DNA from: Vibrio atlanticus
GTDB taxonomy: Bacteria; Pseudomonadota; Gammaproteobacteria; Enterobacterales; Vibrionaceae
Assembly (NCBI RefSeq): GCF_024347315.1
Contig: NZ_AP025460.1
Span: 2,046,001 to 2,110,000 of the forward strand
Direction: 5' to 3'
DNA length: 64,000 bases
Made by a program: the position numbers and the translations under genes. A model generated the notes under the pieces. The model saw only the letters and a list, made by a program, of their open reading frames with translations, had not been told where the DNA came from and searched no databases. Positions 53,425 to 62,937 of this stretch are shown here, in pieces (the first letter of the stretch is position 1; the number at the start of each line of letters is the position of its first letter).

Positions 53425-54573
53425 TTAGTAGCCAGTTAACTGCATAAAGCCTGTTGCTTCATGGCTTCCGCTCGCCATAATTGGCCCTTCCCAATAGGGT
53501 ATGACAAAAGGCAGCCACATATCCCTACGTTTGATACGCGTAGTGAGATTGATATCGTGTTGTGGCACGTTAATAATCCATTGGAGCGGCATTCTTCTAC
53601 CATTCATTAGCGTCGTATTCTGTAATGGCTTGATAGAAATGTTGGAGTCCGTTAGCTGATACACTTTGCCAGAACGAGTTGCTAATGTTCCAAAAACATA
53701 AGGCAATTGTTGATTGTGGCGATAGCGGTTAATGCTCAGTGCAGTACCGTCATCGAGATTAAACACGAACCAATCCCAGCCTTGCTGACCGACTCCGAGT
53801 AAACCACTGCCCCACTCTTTATGCACCCACGCAGTACCTTCGACTTCTTTCGTTACACCGTCGAGATTCAAAACCCCACTCAAAGATAAAAACGGAGCGC
53901 TGAAGTTATAAGACGCGACAGGCAATAAGTCGTGCTTTTTCTGATAGCCGTTATCGCCGTTGAGCACGTATGGCCCTTTCGCAATAGTGTCGAGTTCAAG
54001 GCCAAACGTATCGGTTTGTACTTGAAGGCGACCTGGAAACGGTGTGTTACCCAGAGCACGCCAGTTCCAGTTATCAATCCAAATTCTAAATGGATGACTG
54101 GTCATACCCGCCTGTCCAATGCCGCCACGCGCCAAACGTTGCTCTTTCCAAACCTTAGATTCAGACGAAATTACCACATTTGAAATATAAACCTGCGGGC
54201 TTTGCCACCCCCGAGTTTCTCTCTCGTCAGTTGCTATACGAAAGAAGCTCCACTGTACCGAGTACTTTTTCCCATCATCCCCTTTTAGAGACGCAAAATA
54301 ATGCCACCACTCATGCTGGAATTCTGGGTGGAACTGGAAATCACGAGGCAACGAAACGCCTCGGTCTGGCAATACAGGTTCAAACACATTGAAGTGCTCA
54401 CTGACAAGTACTGAATTAACCTCATTCTCGCCCTTATCGCCAACATCGACAAAATAGGAATAGTAAGCCCATACAGCTAAAATAGTGCCAAAGAAGCCAA
54501 TCAGTAATAGAGCAGAAACAAATCGGTGTCTGAGTTTTTTTGAGCCATTTCGTTGAAGCATATTAAAGCGCAT
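53425..54573 (-). CDS. attH: AttH/CrtC-like lipocalin-domain protein
   Basis: 382 aa. One N-terminal TM segment (FVSALLLIGFFGTILAVWAYYSYF), then a periplasmic domain with FQHEWWHYFASL, typical of the AttH/CrtC (hydroxyneurosporene synthase-like) family, and WVHKEWGSG. The start overlaps the permease gene end by ~11 bp; ATG 54561 is an alternative. Genes for an FtsX-like permease and a LolD-like ATPase lie upstream, so it works with an ABC exporter. Substrate unknown. Confidence 0.8.
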   Translation of the reverse strand: MRFNMLQRNGSKKLRHRFVSALLLIGFFGTILAVWAYYSYFVDVGDKGENEVNSVLVSEHFNVFEPVLPDRGVSLPRDFQFHPEFQHEWWHYFASLKGDDGKKYSVQWSFFRIATDERETRGWQSPQVYISNVVISSESKVWKEQRLARGGIGQAGMTSHPFRIWIDNWNWRALGNTPFPGRLQVQTDTFGLELDTIAKGPYVLNGDNGYQKKHDLLPVASYNFSAPFLSLSGVLNLDGVTKEVEGTAWVHKEWGSGLLGVGQQGWDWFVFNLDDGTALSINRYRHNQQLPYVFGTLATRSGKVYQLTDSNISIKPLQNTTLMNGRRMPLQWIINVPQHDINLTTRIKRRDMWLPFVIPYWEGPIMASGSHEATGFMQLTGY

Positions 54574-57016
54574 CCCTCAGTGATTTCATCGGTGTGTTCC
54601 GAATCATTCTCATCACTGGCAATGCACCAGCTAACATTAATGCTGCCATGGCCCACGCAAATGTCTGCAAATAGTCCCAAGGAATCACTTGTAATTCGAG
54701 TGACCACCCAAAAGACTGCTTAATGACAATATCGACGATCAAGCTGGCTAACGCCAATCCGAGCGGGATAGCAATCAAGGAAGAAATAAGTCCGAACACA
54801 AACAACTGCAAGCTGCCTGTAAAAATCAGCTCTTTTGCCGAGACCCCTAAGCAACGTTGCAATGAAATATGCCTTTGTCGAGACACTTCACCCGCAACCG
54901 TCGCGAAAAAGATGCCGAAGACCGCGATGACCAAAGTGATGTTACCCAATGTATCAGCTATCGCGAATGTTCTATCAAACACTCTCATCGCCTGACTGTG
55001 AATATTGTTATTATCAAAAATACGCTCAGATCCAAGCCTGAATACGCTTTCCAATCGACTTCGAAGTCCTACCGAATTGACATCATCTTTGAGTATGACG
55101 CCTAGACCGACATTTCCGCGTCCAGCAAACCCAGATAGCCAGTTTCGATGTGACATCATGACTTGATGGTAAGGGTTGCCATAATCGTAATAAACACCGA
55201 CAACCTGCCAACCAGAGCCAAGACTGTCATAAAGGTCTATATAGTCGCCTGGGCGAATCCCTAACTTGAGAGACATCGATTCACTGATCAACACACCTTT
55301 CGAATGATGCAGGTGGTACCAGTAATTCGGAATACCTAACTTGATCGTCAGCGCTTCTAATTCGCCTTCAGAAGGACCAGTACTGACCACCTGGGTACTT
55401 CCGACAGGGGAAGCGACATCTTTCTCCCAACGCCACCAAACTGAATCGACTTCAGGCTGTTCTGACAGCCAATTACTCATACGAGCAGCGGCGTTGTTGG
55501 TTGGGTAGATGTACAGGTCTGCAGCCAAACGCTGTGTTAGCCATTTATCTGTGGTATCCCTAAAGCTGCCCACCATGGTTTCTACACCAATATTCGCTGT
55601 TAAGGCTAGCATGAACGCCATTGTCGCCACACCACGATAACTCATGCTTGAAGCGGCATCCGCAAAGAACCAGCGAGCACGAACCCAACGCAGTGAATAA
55701 GACAAACTGTTGAACAGCTTCCACATCAAGAAAGGCGTAAACAAAGCCACACTGACGAGCATCAGGGCAATAATCGCAAAACCAGATTCTTGCGTTTGTG
55801 GGGCTTGATACACAGCGACAGCTGCAACCAAGAAACCACAACCAATCAATGCTTGCCAAGTAAACTCAGTGCCAGCAAAACGCATCAAAGATAAACGAGA
55901 TGACAAACGAATCGGTTGCGACCTCAGCAAACGAACCAATGGCCATGCACACGCTAGGAATGCACCAAGCAACGCCATTAATAAGCTATAACCACTCCAA
56001 CGCCAACTCCAGCTAAGGGTTAAGCCCACATTCGCATCGTAAAGATCACCTAAACTCGAAGAAACGGCAGGTAACAGCTGGTTTGCCAACATGACACCGA
56101 ATACATTGCCGCAGATCCAGCTCAGTAGAACCAATAACAATAACTCTAAGCAAAGCGCTTTAGTCAGTTGCCAACCAGACACACCTGTTTGTCTCAAGAT
56201 TCCGACGAGTGGTTGGCGCTGAATGAAAGACAGCGACATCGCTTGATAGAAAATAAACAAGCCAACGACAAACGACAGCATGCCCATCGCTTTTAGATTT
56301 AAGTGGAAAGCGCTAGTCAATGACTCAAGCTCAGCTTTAGAGCTGCGAGAGATTGTCAAACCATTGGGCAACATGTTTTTAAGACGTTCAAACTTCTCGG
56401 GAGACATGTCTGAACACGCAATCACGGAAAGCCCTGCACTGCGTTTAAGCATTCGGAGCAAGGAGATATCCGCAATCAACCTTGTACCATTAATCAGGTT
56501 ATTTTGGTCAACTACCACAGGACCAAGCTCAGAACCATCCATAAGTGGGATGTAGTCCCCATCCTTCCATTCCATATGTTCAGCAAGATCATCACTCACT
56601 AGGATCGGATATGGTGGTTTCATAAGATCTAACGTGGTGAGTTCTTTTAGGGCAGCACCAGGCTGAAGCTGAAGCATAGAAACCGGGTCTATGCCAATAA
56701 GCATAAAGTTTGCACCATTTTCATCAGTGATACTATGGTGGTCAAAAGGAGAACACTGCTGAAAGCCTTCACGACGAAGCTGAATGTAAAAACCTTGCGG
56801 GATCTTATTCGCGTTATGTTTTGGTCGAATACGGTAAGGAAGAGGATTCGAAAAGAGTTTTTCGCCATGCGTATAACTTTGCTTGGCGTGTTGGTTGATA
56901 GCGGTAACACCAACCAAAAGCGATACGCCTAGGGTTAAACCAAGCCATACCAAGATAATCTGAAGTGGGTAACGTCGATAGTGACCAAGTAGCGCTTTAA
57001 CTACGGGCCATAACAT
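54563..57016 (-). CDS. FtsX-family ABC permease, probable AttF/AttG fusion
   Basis: 817 aa from ATG 57016 (AGGAGG upstream). It starts with a TM helix, a large periplasmic domain, then further TM groups around residues 250-430 and 690-800, i.e. two FtsX halves in one protein. It overlaps the ATPase gene by ~20 bp and attH by ~11 bp, indicating a translationally coupled operon. Likely exports a lipid-like or hydrophobic molecule to the AttH partner. Confidence 0.82.
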   Translation of the reverse strand: MLWPVVKALLGHYRRYPLQIILVWLGLTLGVSLLVGVTAINQHAKQSYTHGEKLFSNPLPYRIRPKHNANKIPQGFYIQLRREGFQQCSPFDHHSITDENGANFMLIGIDPVSMLQLQPGAALKELTTLDLMKPPYPILVSDDLAEHMEWKDGDYIPLMDGSELGPVVVDQNNLINGTRLIADISLLRMLKRSAGLSVIACSDMSPEKFERLKNMLPNGLTISRSSKAELESLTSAFHLNLKAMGMLSFVVGLFIFYQAMSLSFIQRQPLVGILRQTGVSGWQLTKALCLELLLLVLLSWICGNVFGVMLANQLLPAVSSSLGDLYDANVGLTLSWSWRWSGYSLLMALLGAFLACAWPLVRLLRSQPIRLSSRLSLMRFAGTEFTWQALIGCGFLVAAVAVYQAPQTQESGFAIIALMLVSVALFTPFLMWKLFNSLSYSLRWVRARWFFADAASSMSYRGVATMAFMLALTANIGVETMVGSFRDTTDKWLTQRLAADLYIYPTNNAAARMSNWLSEQPEVDSVWWRWEKDVASPVGSTQVVSTGPSEGELEALTIKLGIPNYWYHLHHSKGVLISESMSLKLGIRPGDYIDLYDSLGSGWQVVGVYYDYGNPYHQVMMSHRNWLSGFAGRGNVGLGVILKDDVNSVGLRSRLESVFRLGSERIFDNNNIHSQAMRVFDRTFAIADTLGNITLVIAVFGIFFATVAGEVSRQRHISLQRCLGVSAKELIFTGSLQLFVFGLISSLIAIPLGLALASLIVDIVIKQSFGWSLELQVIPWDYLQTFAWAMAALMLAGALPVMRMIRNTPMKSLRDAL

Positions 57017-57668
57017 GCAGTTGCCCTCCTTGTAGGCGAATTCTGCCATCCATATGCAATGCAACTTTCTCACTGTGTGTCACCAGCAATAAGGTACATT
57101 CTAACTGGCGGGCCAAAGAGGTCAGCAAACGCATTACCGCTTCTGCATTACGCTCATCAAGGCTTCCCGTTGGTTCATCGGCCAACAAAATTTTCGGTTC
57201 CATATACAAGGCACGAGCAATCGCAGCACGTTGTTGCTGGCCACCAGACGCTTCTTCAGGGTAACGACCAAGCAAAGGCATAAGGTCTAAAGCAGAAAGA
57301 ATCTGTCTCCAGAGTCCCTTATCTTCAGGTAAACCTTTTAACTGGCGGCAAAAACGGATGTTGTCGGCAATGTTAAGCGTCGGCAGCAAATTGAATTGCT
57401 GAAAGATATGACCGATGTTGTTTCTACGATAAGCGGTGCGGTCACGCTCGGTCGAGTCGTGCATATCGAAGTGAGGGAAAGCGATTTCACCTGAATCGGC
57501 GAGGTCTAAACCCGCGATAAGATTCAGTAAAGTACTCTTACCTGAGCCACTTTCTCCCATTAATGCCAGCTGATCACCTTGATTTAATGTTAATTCAGCA
57601 CCTTGCAAAACAGGGTGAAACTCCCCCCCATCAACATAGCCTTTACACAGGTCTGACAGCTTTAACAT
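56997..57668 (-). CDS. LolD-like ABC ATPase
   Basis: 223 aa from ATG 57668 (upstream of it ATG 57680 is possible). Walker A GESGSGKST, Q-loop region, signature SGGQQQR and Walker B ILLADEP are intact. It energises the downstream permease. First gene of the three-gene att-type operon. Confidence 0.88.
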   Translation of the reverse strand: MLKLSDLCKGYVDGGEFHPVLQGAELTLNQGDQLALMGESGSGKSTLLNLIAGLDLADSGEIAFPHFDMHDSTERDRTAYRRNNIGHIFQQFNLLPTLNIADNIRFCRQLKGLPEDKGLWRQILSALDLMPLLGRYPEEASGGQQQRAAIARALYMEPKILLADEPTGSLDERNAEAVMRLLTSLARQLECTLLLVTHSEKVALHMDGRIRLQGGQLHVMARS

Positions 57669-57790
57669 TAAACAGCTCACATTAGTTAGAATTTGGAATG
57701 AGAATCTACACTAATTCCCTGTTAGGAGGAAGTATTTTGAAAGATAGATCACACACCAACGATAAAGTGATGGGGTTGATGCGCTCTACT

Positions 57791-59164
57791 TCAATTTCCT
57801 ATCAAGTTTTTAATCCATTTTCTTGTTTTCATGCGATAGAGCGACCCACCCCACTTAAGCACTTCTTCAGTGAGGAAAAGTAGATATATCCACTCAGGTG
57901 GAAACTTCAGATAGATAGCGGCAATCGCGGCGAGCGGAATACCGATCACCCATTGGGCAATCAGGTCTTGATAAAGGCAGAACTTCACATCACCGCCCGC
58001 TCTCAACACACCAACGATCACAGTCATCGGTACCGATCGGATAACAATACCCACGCTTAAAATTAGAATGAACTTTTCTGAGAGGGCTCTGGTTTCTTCC
58101 GTCAGTGCACTAAAAGCATTCAGTATTGGCGTTTGTACGAAGTAAAGAAAAACGGCCACAGCGATACTGGTCAAGAAACACAAAATCGTTAAGCCTAACG
58201 CTTGGTAATAAACCGCTTCATTATTCTTTGCGCCAAGTTGATTTCCAACCAAAACAGAAGCCGCATTCGACATCCCAATCAATAAACTCAATGAAATAGA
58301 TTCAACCGGCGTCATCACTGAAAGTGCAGCCAGACCTTGGACACCCGATTGCCCCATGATCGCGTGGTAAGCAAACAAGCCACCCGCCCATGCCAAAAAG
58401 TTAAACGTCGTCGGCAGCGATAACTTTAAGAAGCGAACCACTTTTTCAATCGAAGCTGCTGCTTTTATATCGCAGAACTTAAAGGCTAATAAATGCTTAG
58501 AGAAATAGAGATAACCAAACAAAGTTGCCACTTCAATCGCACCACTCAGTACCGTCGCAATCGCCGCACCTTTGATTCCAAGCGCAGGAAAGCCTAAGTT
58601 ACCGAAGATCAGCACCCAGTTTAAGAACACGTTAGACAGGATGCCGATACCGCTGAAGAAGGTGCTTAGTCCGGGTTTGTGCATCGCTCTCAAACCTACA
58701 GCCATACTGCTAACGCACGATACTGCTAGCATGCTAAACGAGGTGATAACAATGTAGTCAACACCAAGGTTGATCACTTCTTGGGAGTCAGTCGTCACAC
58801 CCATGATTTGTGCGGGAAATGAAACGAAGAAAACAATGGTTAGTAACGCAAATAGTGTCGAAACCAACCATGTAAGCGCGGTACTTTCTCGCACACCTTG
58901 TTTGTTACCTGCGCCCCAATATTGAGCAGTAAGAAGTGCACCACCCGTGGTGACACCCACCAGCATAATGGTCGTCACAAACATCGCACGGCTCGCAACA
59001 CCTACAGCCGCAATATCCGCTTCACCAAGCTGACCTAACATCAACACATCCACTAAGCCTCGGCTTGAAAACATAATGCTCTGCAAAGTAATAGGCAAAG
59101 CAATCGCAATAAGCCTACGAACAAAATCACCTCGAGTGTGATGAATAATTGAAGAGAGCAACAT
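57791..59164 (-). CDS. MATE-family efflux transporter
   Basis: 457 aa with about twelve TM helices in two bundles (N-part RRLIAIALPITLQSIMFSS, then AAVGVASRAMFVT, VNFL-like segments and a second repeat around SLSLLIGMSNAASVLVGNQLG). Sequence type is NorM/DinF-like. It would export cationic drugs or metabolites using Na+ or H+. No own terminator is obvious before the att operon end, 100 bp downstream of which its 3' end lies. Confidence 0.85.
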   Translation of the reverse strand: MLLSSIIHHTRGDFVRRLIAIALPITLQSIMFSSRGLVDVLMLGQLGEADIAAVGVASRAMFVTTIMLVGVTTGGALLTAQYWGAGNKQGVRESTALTWLVSTLFALLTIVFFVSFPAQIMGVTTDSQEVINLGVDYIVITSFSMLAVSCVSSMAVGLRAMHKPGLSTFFSGIGILSNVFLNWVLIFGNLGFPALGIKGAAIATVLSGAIEVATLFGYLYFSKHLLAFKFCDIKAAASIEKVVRFLKLSLPTTFNFLAWAGGLFAYHAIMGQSGVQGLAALSVMTPVESISLSLLIGMSNAASVLVGNQLGAKNNEAVYYQALGLTILCFLTSIAVAVFLYFVQTPILNAFSALTEETRALSEKFILILSVGIVIRSVPMTVIVGVLRAGGDVKFCLYQDLIAQWVIGIPLAAIAAIYLKFPPEWIYLLFLTEEVLKWGGSLYRMKTRKWIKNLIGN

Positions 59165-59260
59165 AGAGATACCTAAACGGAACGTATTGATGAATAAAGA
59201 TAAATATCGCGCTATTATATCAATGTTCGGTTTTTAACCACAGAGATAAATGGAGTAACA

Positions 59261-60697
59261 ATGAAGAAAGTACTGGTTTTAGGCGCTTCTGGATACGTTG
59301 GTTCGCAGCTCCTCCCTCTCTTGCTTGAGCAAGGCTATCAAGTCACAGCTGCAGCAAGGCATATCGACTATTTAAAAGCACGAACAGAGCCTCACGATAA
59401 CCTATCGCTCGTGTATCTAGATCTTGCCGATCAAGCTGCGACACAAGCGCTCGTCCCTGACTTTGACCTTATTTTCTTTCTTGTACATGGAATGGCTGAA
59501 GGCCATGATTTCATTGATTACGAACTCAACTTGGCTCGTAACTTTGTTTCGGCTCTTGGGCCAAAAAACCAACACGTCATCTACCTCAGTTCGCTTCAGC
59601 CCCAAACTGGTGATTCAGAGCACCTTCAAGCGAGAAAACAAACCGGACAACTGCTTCGTAAAGGACCAGTACCGGTAACCGAACTTCAAGCAGGCGTCAT
59701 CATTGGCCCCGGCTCTGCAGCGTTCGAGATCATGCGAGACTTTGTGTACAACTTGCCTATTATGATTGCGCCAAAATGGGTCGACTCTAAAGCCAACCCT
59801 ATTGCCTTGCAGAACCTGAACCACTACTTGCTCAAACTCGCACAAGACACGCCTAGCGAAAGCCAAACTTTCGAGGTTGGCGGGCCAGATATTGTCTCTT
59901 ATCGAAATCAATTTGCTCACATTGCCAAAACAGCCGATCGTCCACTCAGGCTGTGGGCGACATCACTTCTCACACCTTCAATGGCGTCTTATTGGTTGGG
60001 CGTGGTGACTTCTGTTCCGTCCAACATAGGCAGAGCGCTTCTCGCGGGCTTAAAGCACGACTTCATCTCCAGTTCGACCATCATTAGAGAAAAGTACCCT
60101 CAGAAACTTATCTCATTCGAAAGTATGGTTGAGCAAGCGATTCATTCTGAAGGCAACTTCGTAAAAAGTAATGTTTGGGGCTTTGACAAAACCGCATTCA
60201 AACGCTGGCAAGCTGGGTATGGCTATTACCCGAAGAAAACAGGCGCAAGTATCACCTCAAGCGCTTCATTGGAATCGCTTTGGCATGTTGCTCAGCAAAT
60301 CGGAAGCCCGAAGCAAGGTTACTTCTTTGCTAACACTTTATGGCGCACACGCGAATGGTTGGATGTTCTTTTCGGTGGAGGTGTACCGGTTCGACAAATG
60401 CCAGAAGGGCCCAACCTAAAAGTCGGTGACAAAATCGATTCATGGAAGGTCATTCGCTGTGAAGAGAATCAGTTTTTATCCCTGCTTTTCGGTATGAAAG
60501 GCCCCGGTTTAGGGCGACTCGAGATTACCGTCTCTGACCTCGGTGATTCTCGTGAACTGAACATTTCAGCTTGGTGGCATCCAAAAGGCTTTTTAGGCTT
60601 ACTGTATTGGTTCGCGATGATGCCAGCTCACCTATTTATCTTTAAAGGCATGGTGAAGGCGATTGAGAAGCAAGCTAAAGATCAGATGAAGGATTAA
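59261..60697 (+). CDS. ybjT: SDR-like NAD(P)-binding protein YbjT
   Basis: 478 aa, same length as E. coli YbjT (476 aa). N-terminal Rossmann GASGYVGSQLLP, followed by SDR-type sequence (LSSLQPQTGDSEHLQARK) and a C-terminal DUF2867 domain (FGMKGPGLGRLEITVSDLG). The first part probably acts in quinone or lipid-related redox chemistry; the function is not proven. Starts 96 bp after the MATE start region (divergent); its 3' end is close to the IS4 element. Confidence 0.85.
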   Translation: MKKVLVLGASGYVGSQLLPLLLEQGYQVTAAARHIDYLKARTEPHDNLSLVYLDLADQAATQALVPDFDLIFFLVHGMAEGHDFIDYELNLARNFVSALGPKNQHVIYLSSLQPQTGDSEHLQARKQTGQLLRKGPVPVTELQAGVIIGPGSAAFEIMRDFVYNLPIMIAPKWVDSKANPIALQNLNHYLLKLAQDTPSESQTFEVGGPDIVSYRNQFAHIAKTADRPLRLWATSLLTPSMASYWLGVVTSVPSNIGRALLAGLKHDFISSSTIIREKYPQKLISFESMVEQAIHSEGNFVKSNVWGFDKTAFKRWQAGYGYYPKKTGASITSSASLESLWHVAQQIGSPKQGYFFANTLWRTREWLDVLFGGGVPVRQMPEGPNLKVGDKIDSWKVIRCEENQFLSLLFGMKGPGLGRLEITVSDLGDSRELNISAWWHPKGFLGLLYWFAMMPAHLFIFKGMVKAIEKQAKDQMKD

Positions 60698-60854
60698 AGC
60701 AGATTCGAGATTCGGGCAACGAGATGCGAAGAAATTAAGAGCTATAGATGAGACTCCCTCCACACCTTCTTGCTAGAAAAAGACCGCCATTTAGGCTAAC
60801 ACTGATCATTTAAGCATTTTCCTGATCAGTTGAACGATCCTACAGATGGTTAAC

Positions 60855-60891
60855 AATACCCTTAAGCACTTTTGTTTAAGGGTATTTTTTT
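60855..60891 (+). terminator. Terminator/attenuator upstream of the IS4 transposase start
   Basis: AATACCCTTAA and TTTAAGGGTATTTTTTT flank a 9-nt loop; the ATG begins directly after the T-run. The Shine-Dalgarno-like AAGGG is in the 3' arm, so read-through RNA would both terminate and hide the ribosome-binding site. Confidence 0.8.
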
Positions 60892-62229
60892 ATGCTGTCA
60901 CACTGGTTAATCGATGTTGACGATTTTGCTAATCCAGAATCTCTTTCTTTGTTCCAAAAAGACCTTCCGCTAGATTGGATAAACCAAGCTTTATCTGAAA
61001 CGAACAAAGCGAGCATGCGCCGTAGAAAGTTACCTGCCGAACTTGTTGTATGGTTAGTCGTTGGTATTGGTCTATATCGAGATAGACCGATTACTGATGT
61101 ACTCGATAAACTCGACCTCAAATTGTCTAATTCATTGGGTGAAACAATTGCACCTAGTGCAATTCCTCAGGCAAGAAAACGCCTCACCGCTAAGCCTTTA
61201 AAGTCATTATTCTCAATCACAGCAAAGCACTGGACACAGTCGGAAGATGCGGGTGATAAATGGAATGGTTTGAGCCTATTTTCAATCGATGGCACACAGT
61301 TTAGAACTCACGACAATCCAAGCTTAGCTGAGCATTATCAATATGTTTACTACCGAAAAGACAGGCACACTGAATATCCAATCGTTCGAATGTGCGCACT
61401 CACATCACTACGGAGTCGACTTATTCATGATGTGGCTTTTGGGGAAAGTTCTAAAGGTGAAATCAGCTATGCAAAAGATTTAATTTCATCAGCAGTCCCG
61501 AATTCATTGACCATTTTTGACCGTTGCTACTTGAGCGCAGAACTTATGCTTAACTGGCAACAAGAGCATGGGACAAGTCACTGGATGACGCCAATAAAGT
61601 CGAATGTGAAATATGAAACCATCGAGCAACTCGATGATGATGGGCGAGATCTGATTGTAGAGATGAAAGTCTCTCCACAAGCTAGAAAGCAAGACCCGAG
61701 CCTCCCGGAAACGTGGAAAGCTAGGCTGGCTCTATACCCCGATGATGGTGAACAACAACCCAATCATATACAAGGGCTGCTGACTTCTCTAACAGATAGA
61801 AAATACAGTTTAAAATCATTATTAGATGTGTACTTCGAAAGGTGGGAAATCGAGAATAGTTATGGCGAGATTAAGCATGACATGCTTGACGATGAAATTC
61901 TGCTCCGCAGTCAATCTGTAGAGGGTGTAGAGCAAGAGATATGGGGTATCCTTATCGCGTATAACTTAATCCGCCTGGAGATTAGCCGAATAGCAAAAGA
62001 GGCTGAAGTCTCACCACTTAGGATAAGCTTTACGATGGCACTTCGAGATATTCAAGATGAGCTAATGTGGTGTGCTATCGCCTCCCCAGGTTCGGTTCCC
62101 AAAAAGCTGCGAGCTATGAGAGAGCGAGTGAAACGTTATATTTTGCCCGAAAAACAAAAACGGCCCAAAGATAGGACCGTTCGTTTTAGTAAGACTCGCT
62201 ACACTGTGCGATCTAAACACCTTAAATGA
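60892..62229 (+). CDS. IS4-family transposase
   Basis: 445 aa. DDE core: D in FSIDGTQFRTHDN, D in TIFDRCYLSAE and E in YFERWEIENSYGEIK, the Y-R-E-K motif. The N-terminal region RRRKLPAELVVWLVVGIGL is typical of ISs of the IS4 subgroup (InsG-like). ATG 60892 follows AAGGG at ~8 nt, inside a terminator arm. No frameshift seen; likely intact. Confidence 0.9.
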   Translation: MLSHWLIDVDDFANPESLSLFQKDLPLDWINQALSETNKASMRRRKLPAELVVWLVVGIGLYRDRPITDVLDKLDLKLSNSLGETIAPSAIPQARKRLTAKPLKSLFSITAKHWTQSEDAGDKWNGLSLFSIDGTQFRTHDNPSLAEHYQYVYYRKDRHTEYPIVRMCALTSLRSRLIHDVAFGESSKGEISYAKDLISSAVPNSLTIFDRCYLSAELMLNWQQEHGTSHWMTPIKSNVKYETIEQLDDDGRDLIVEMKVSPQARKQDPSLPETWKARLALYPDDGEQQPNHIQGLLTSLTDRKYSLKSLLDVYFERWEIENSYGEIKHDMLDDEILLRSQSVEGVEQEIWGILIAYNLIRLEISRIAKEAEVSPLRISFTMALRDIQDELMWCAIASPGSVPKKLRAMRERVKRYILPEKQKRPKDRTVRFSKTRYTVRSKHLK

Positions 62230-62277
62230 TAGGTGTTGGCCATTTAGGCGGTCTTTATATTTTTAACTGTCACGAGA

Positions 62278-62937
62278 TTAGCCAATAACGCTAATTGGGA
62301 TCTCAGCAAGCTGGTTGCCTTGGTTAGCAGGATACACGATGTATTCACCGTGATACTTCACCGCTGACTTGTAGTCAGTGACTTTGTGAAGCATGAAACC
62401 CGCTTCCATCGCTGCTTGAATAAACTCAGCGTGGTTACCACGAACAAACCAGTTCATTGGTTTTACCATCAACTCACCGTCGAACGAGTCATCACACTGT
62501 TTGCCACAAAGTGCAAAAGAGTGCTCACCATCAGTGAAGAACTGAATTTTGCCGCCAGTCGTTAGCTCGTCTTCACTTGATACACTCCAACCCATCTCGT
62601 ACATTTTGTCCATGAACGCTTCAACATCACTGTCTTTTAGCGCTTTAGGCTCTTCGCCTTCAGGGAAAAAACGTCCGTAAAACGCAGAGATACGTTTAAA
62701 GGTAAAAGTTAAATCAGAGTTATTGCCCTTTGAACGGCCCTGTTTCTGCCAGCGAACCAAGTCAGGCACAATCACACGATCATAAGACTGAGCCTTAATC
62801 GCCTTCGTTACCCAACGAACTAAATAAAGGTTGTTCGCAATAGGCGCATCAATCGCTTTGCCTGCTTTGTGCAGAGCGTAAAGCTCTCCCAATGCATCAT
62901 TCACTAACTTCTGAATTTCAATATAGTATTTTGACAT
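62278..62937 (-). CDS. DUF2913 family protein
   Basis: 219 aa from ATG 62937 (AGAAGG upstream), overlapping the stop codon of the MFS gene (TAATG). The sequence is soluble with no signal peptide, ending AEIPISVIG. Resembles DUF2913 proteins of Vibrio, of unknown function. Coupled to the Bcr/CflA gene, suggesting the two are co-expressed. Confidence 0.72.
   Translation of the reverse strand: MSKYYIEIQKLVNDALGELYALHKAGKAIDAPIANNLYLVRWVTKAIKAQSYDRVIVPDLVRWQKQGRSKGNNSDLTFTFKRISAFYGRFFPEGEEPKALKDSDVEAFMDKMYEMGWSVSSEDELTTGGKIQFFTDGEHSFALCGKQCDDSFDGELMVKPMNWFVRGNHAEFIQAAMEAGFMLHKVTDYKSAVKYHGEYIVYPANQGNQLAEIPISVIG

Larger units (their letters stand above)
60779..62256 (+). mobile_element. IS4-family insertion sequence, ~1.48 kb
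   Basis: The ends AAGACCGCC (left, ~60779) and GGCGGTCTT (right, ~62255) are inverted repeats that continue imperfectly for about 35 bp (ATCATTTAAG is shared). Both ends carry GCC-ATTTA-GGC in the same direction (60786-60796 and 62239-62249), so the ATTTA loop is inverted relative to the repeat arms. No target duplication of 8-13 bp was found, so the exact boundaries are unsure. A transposase gene fills the element, and a terminator precedes it. Confidence 0.75.
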
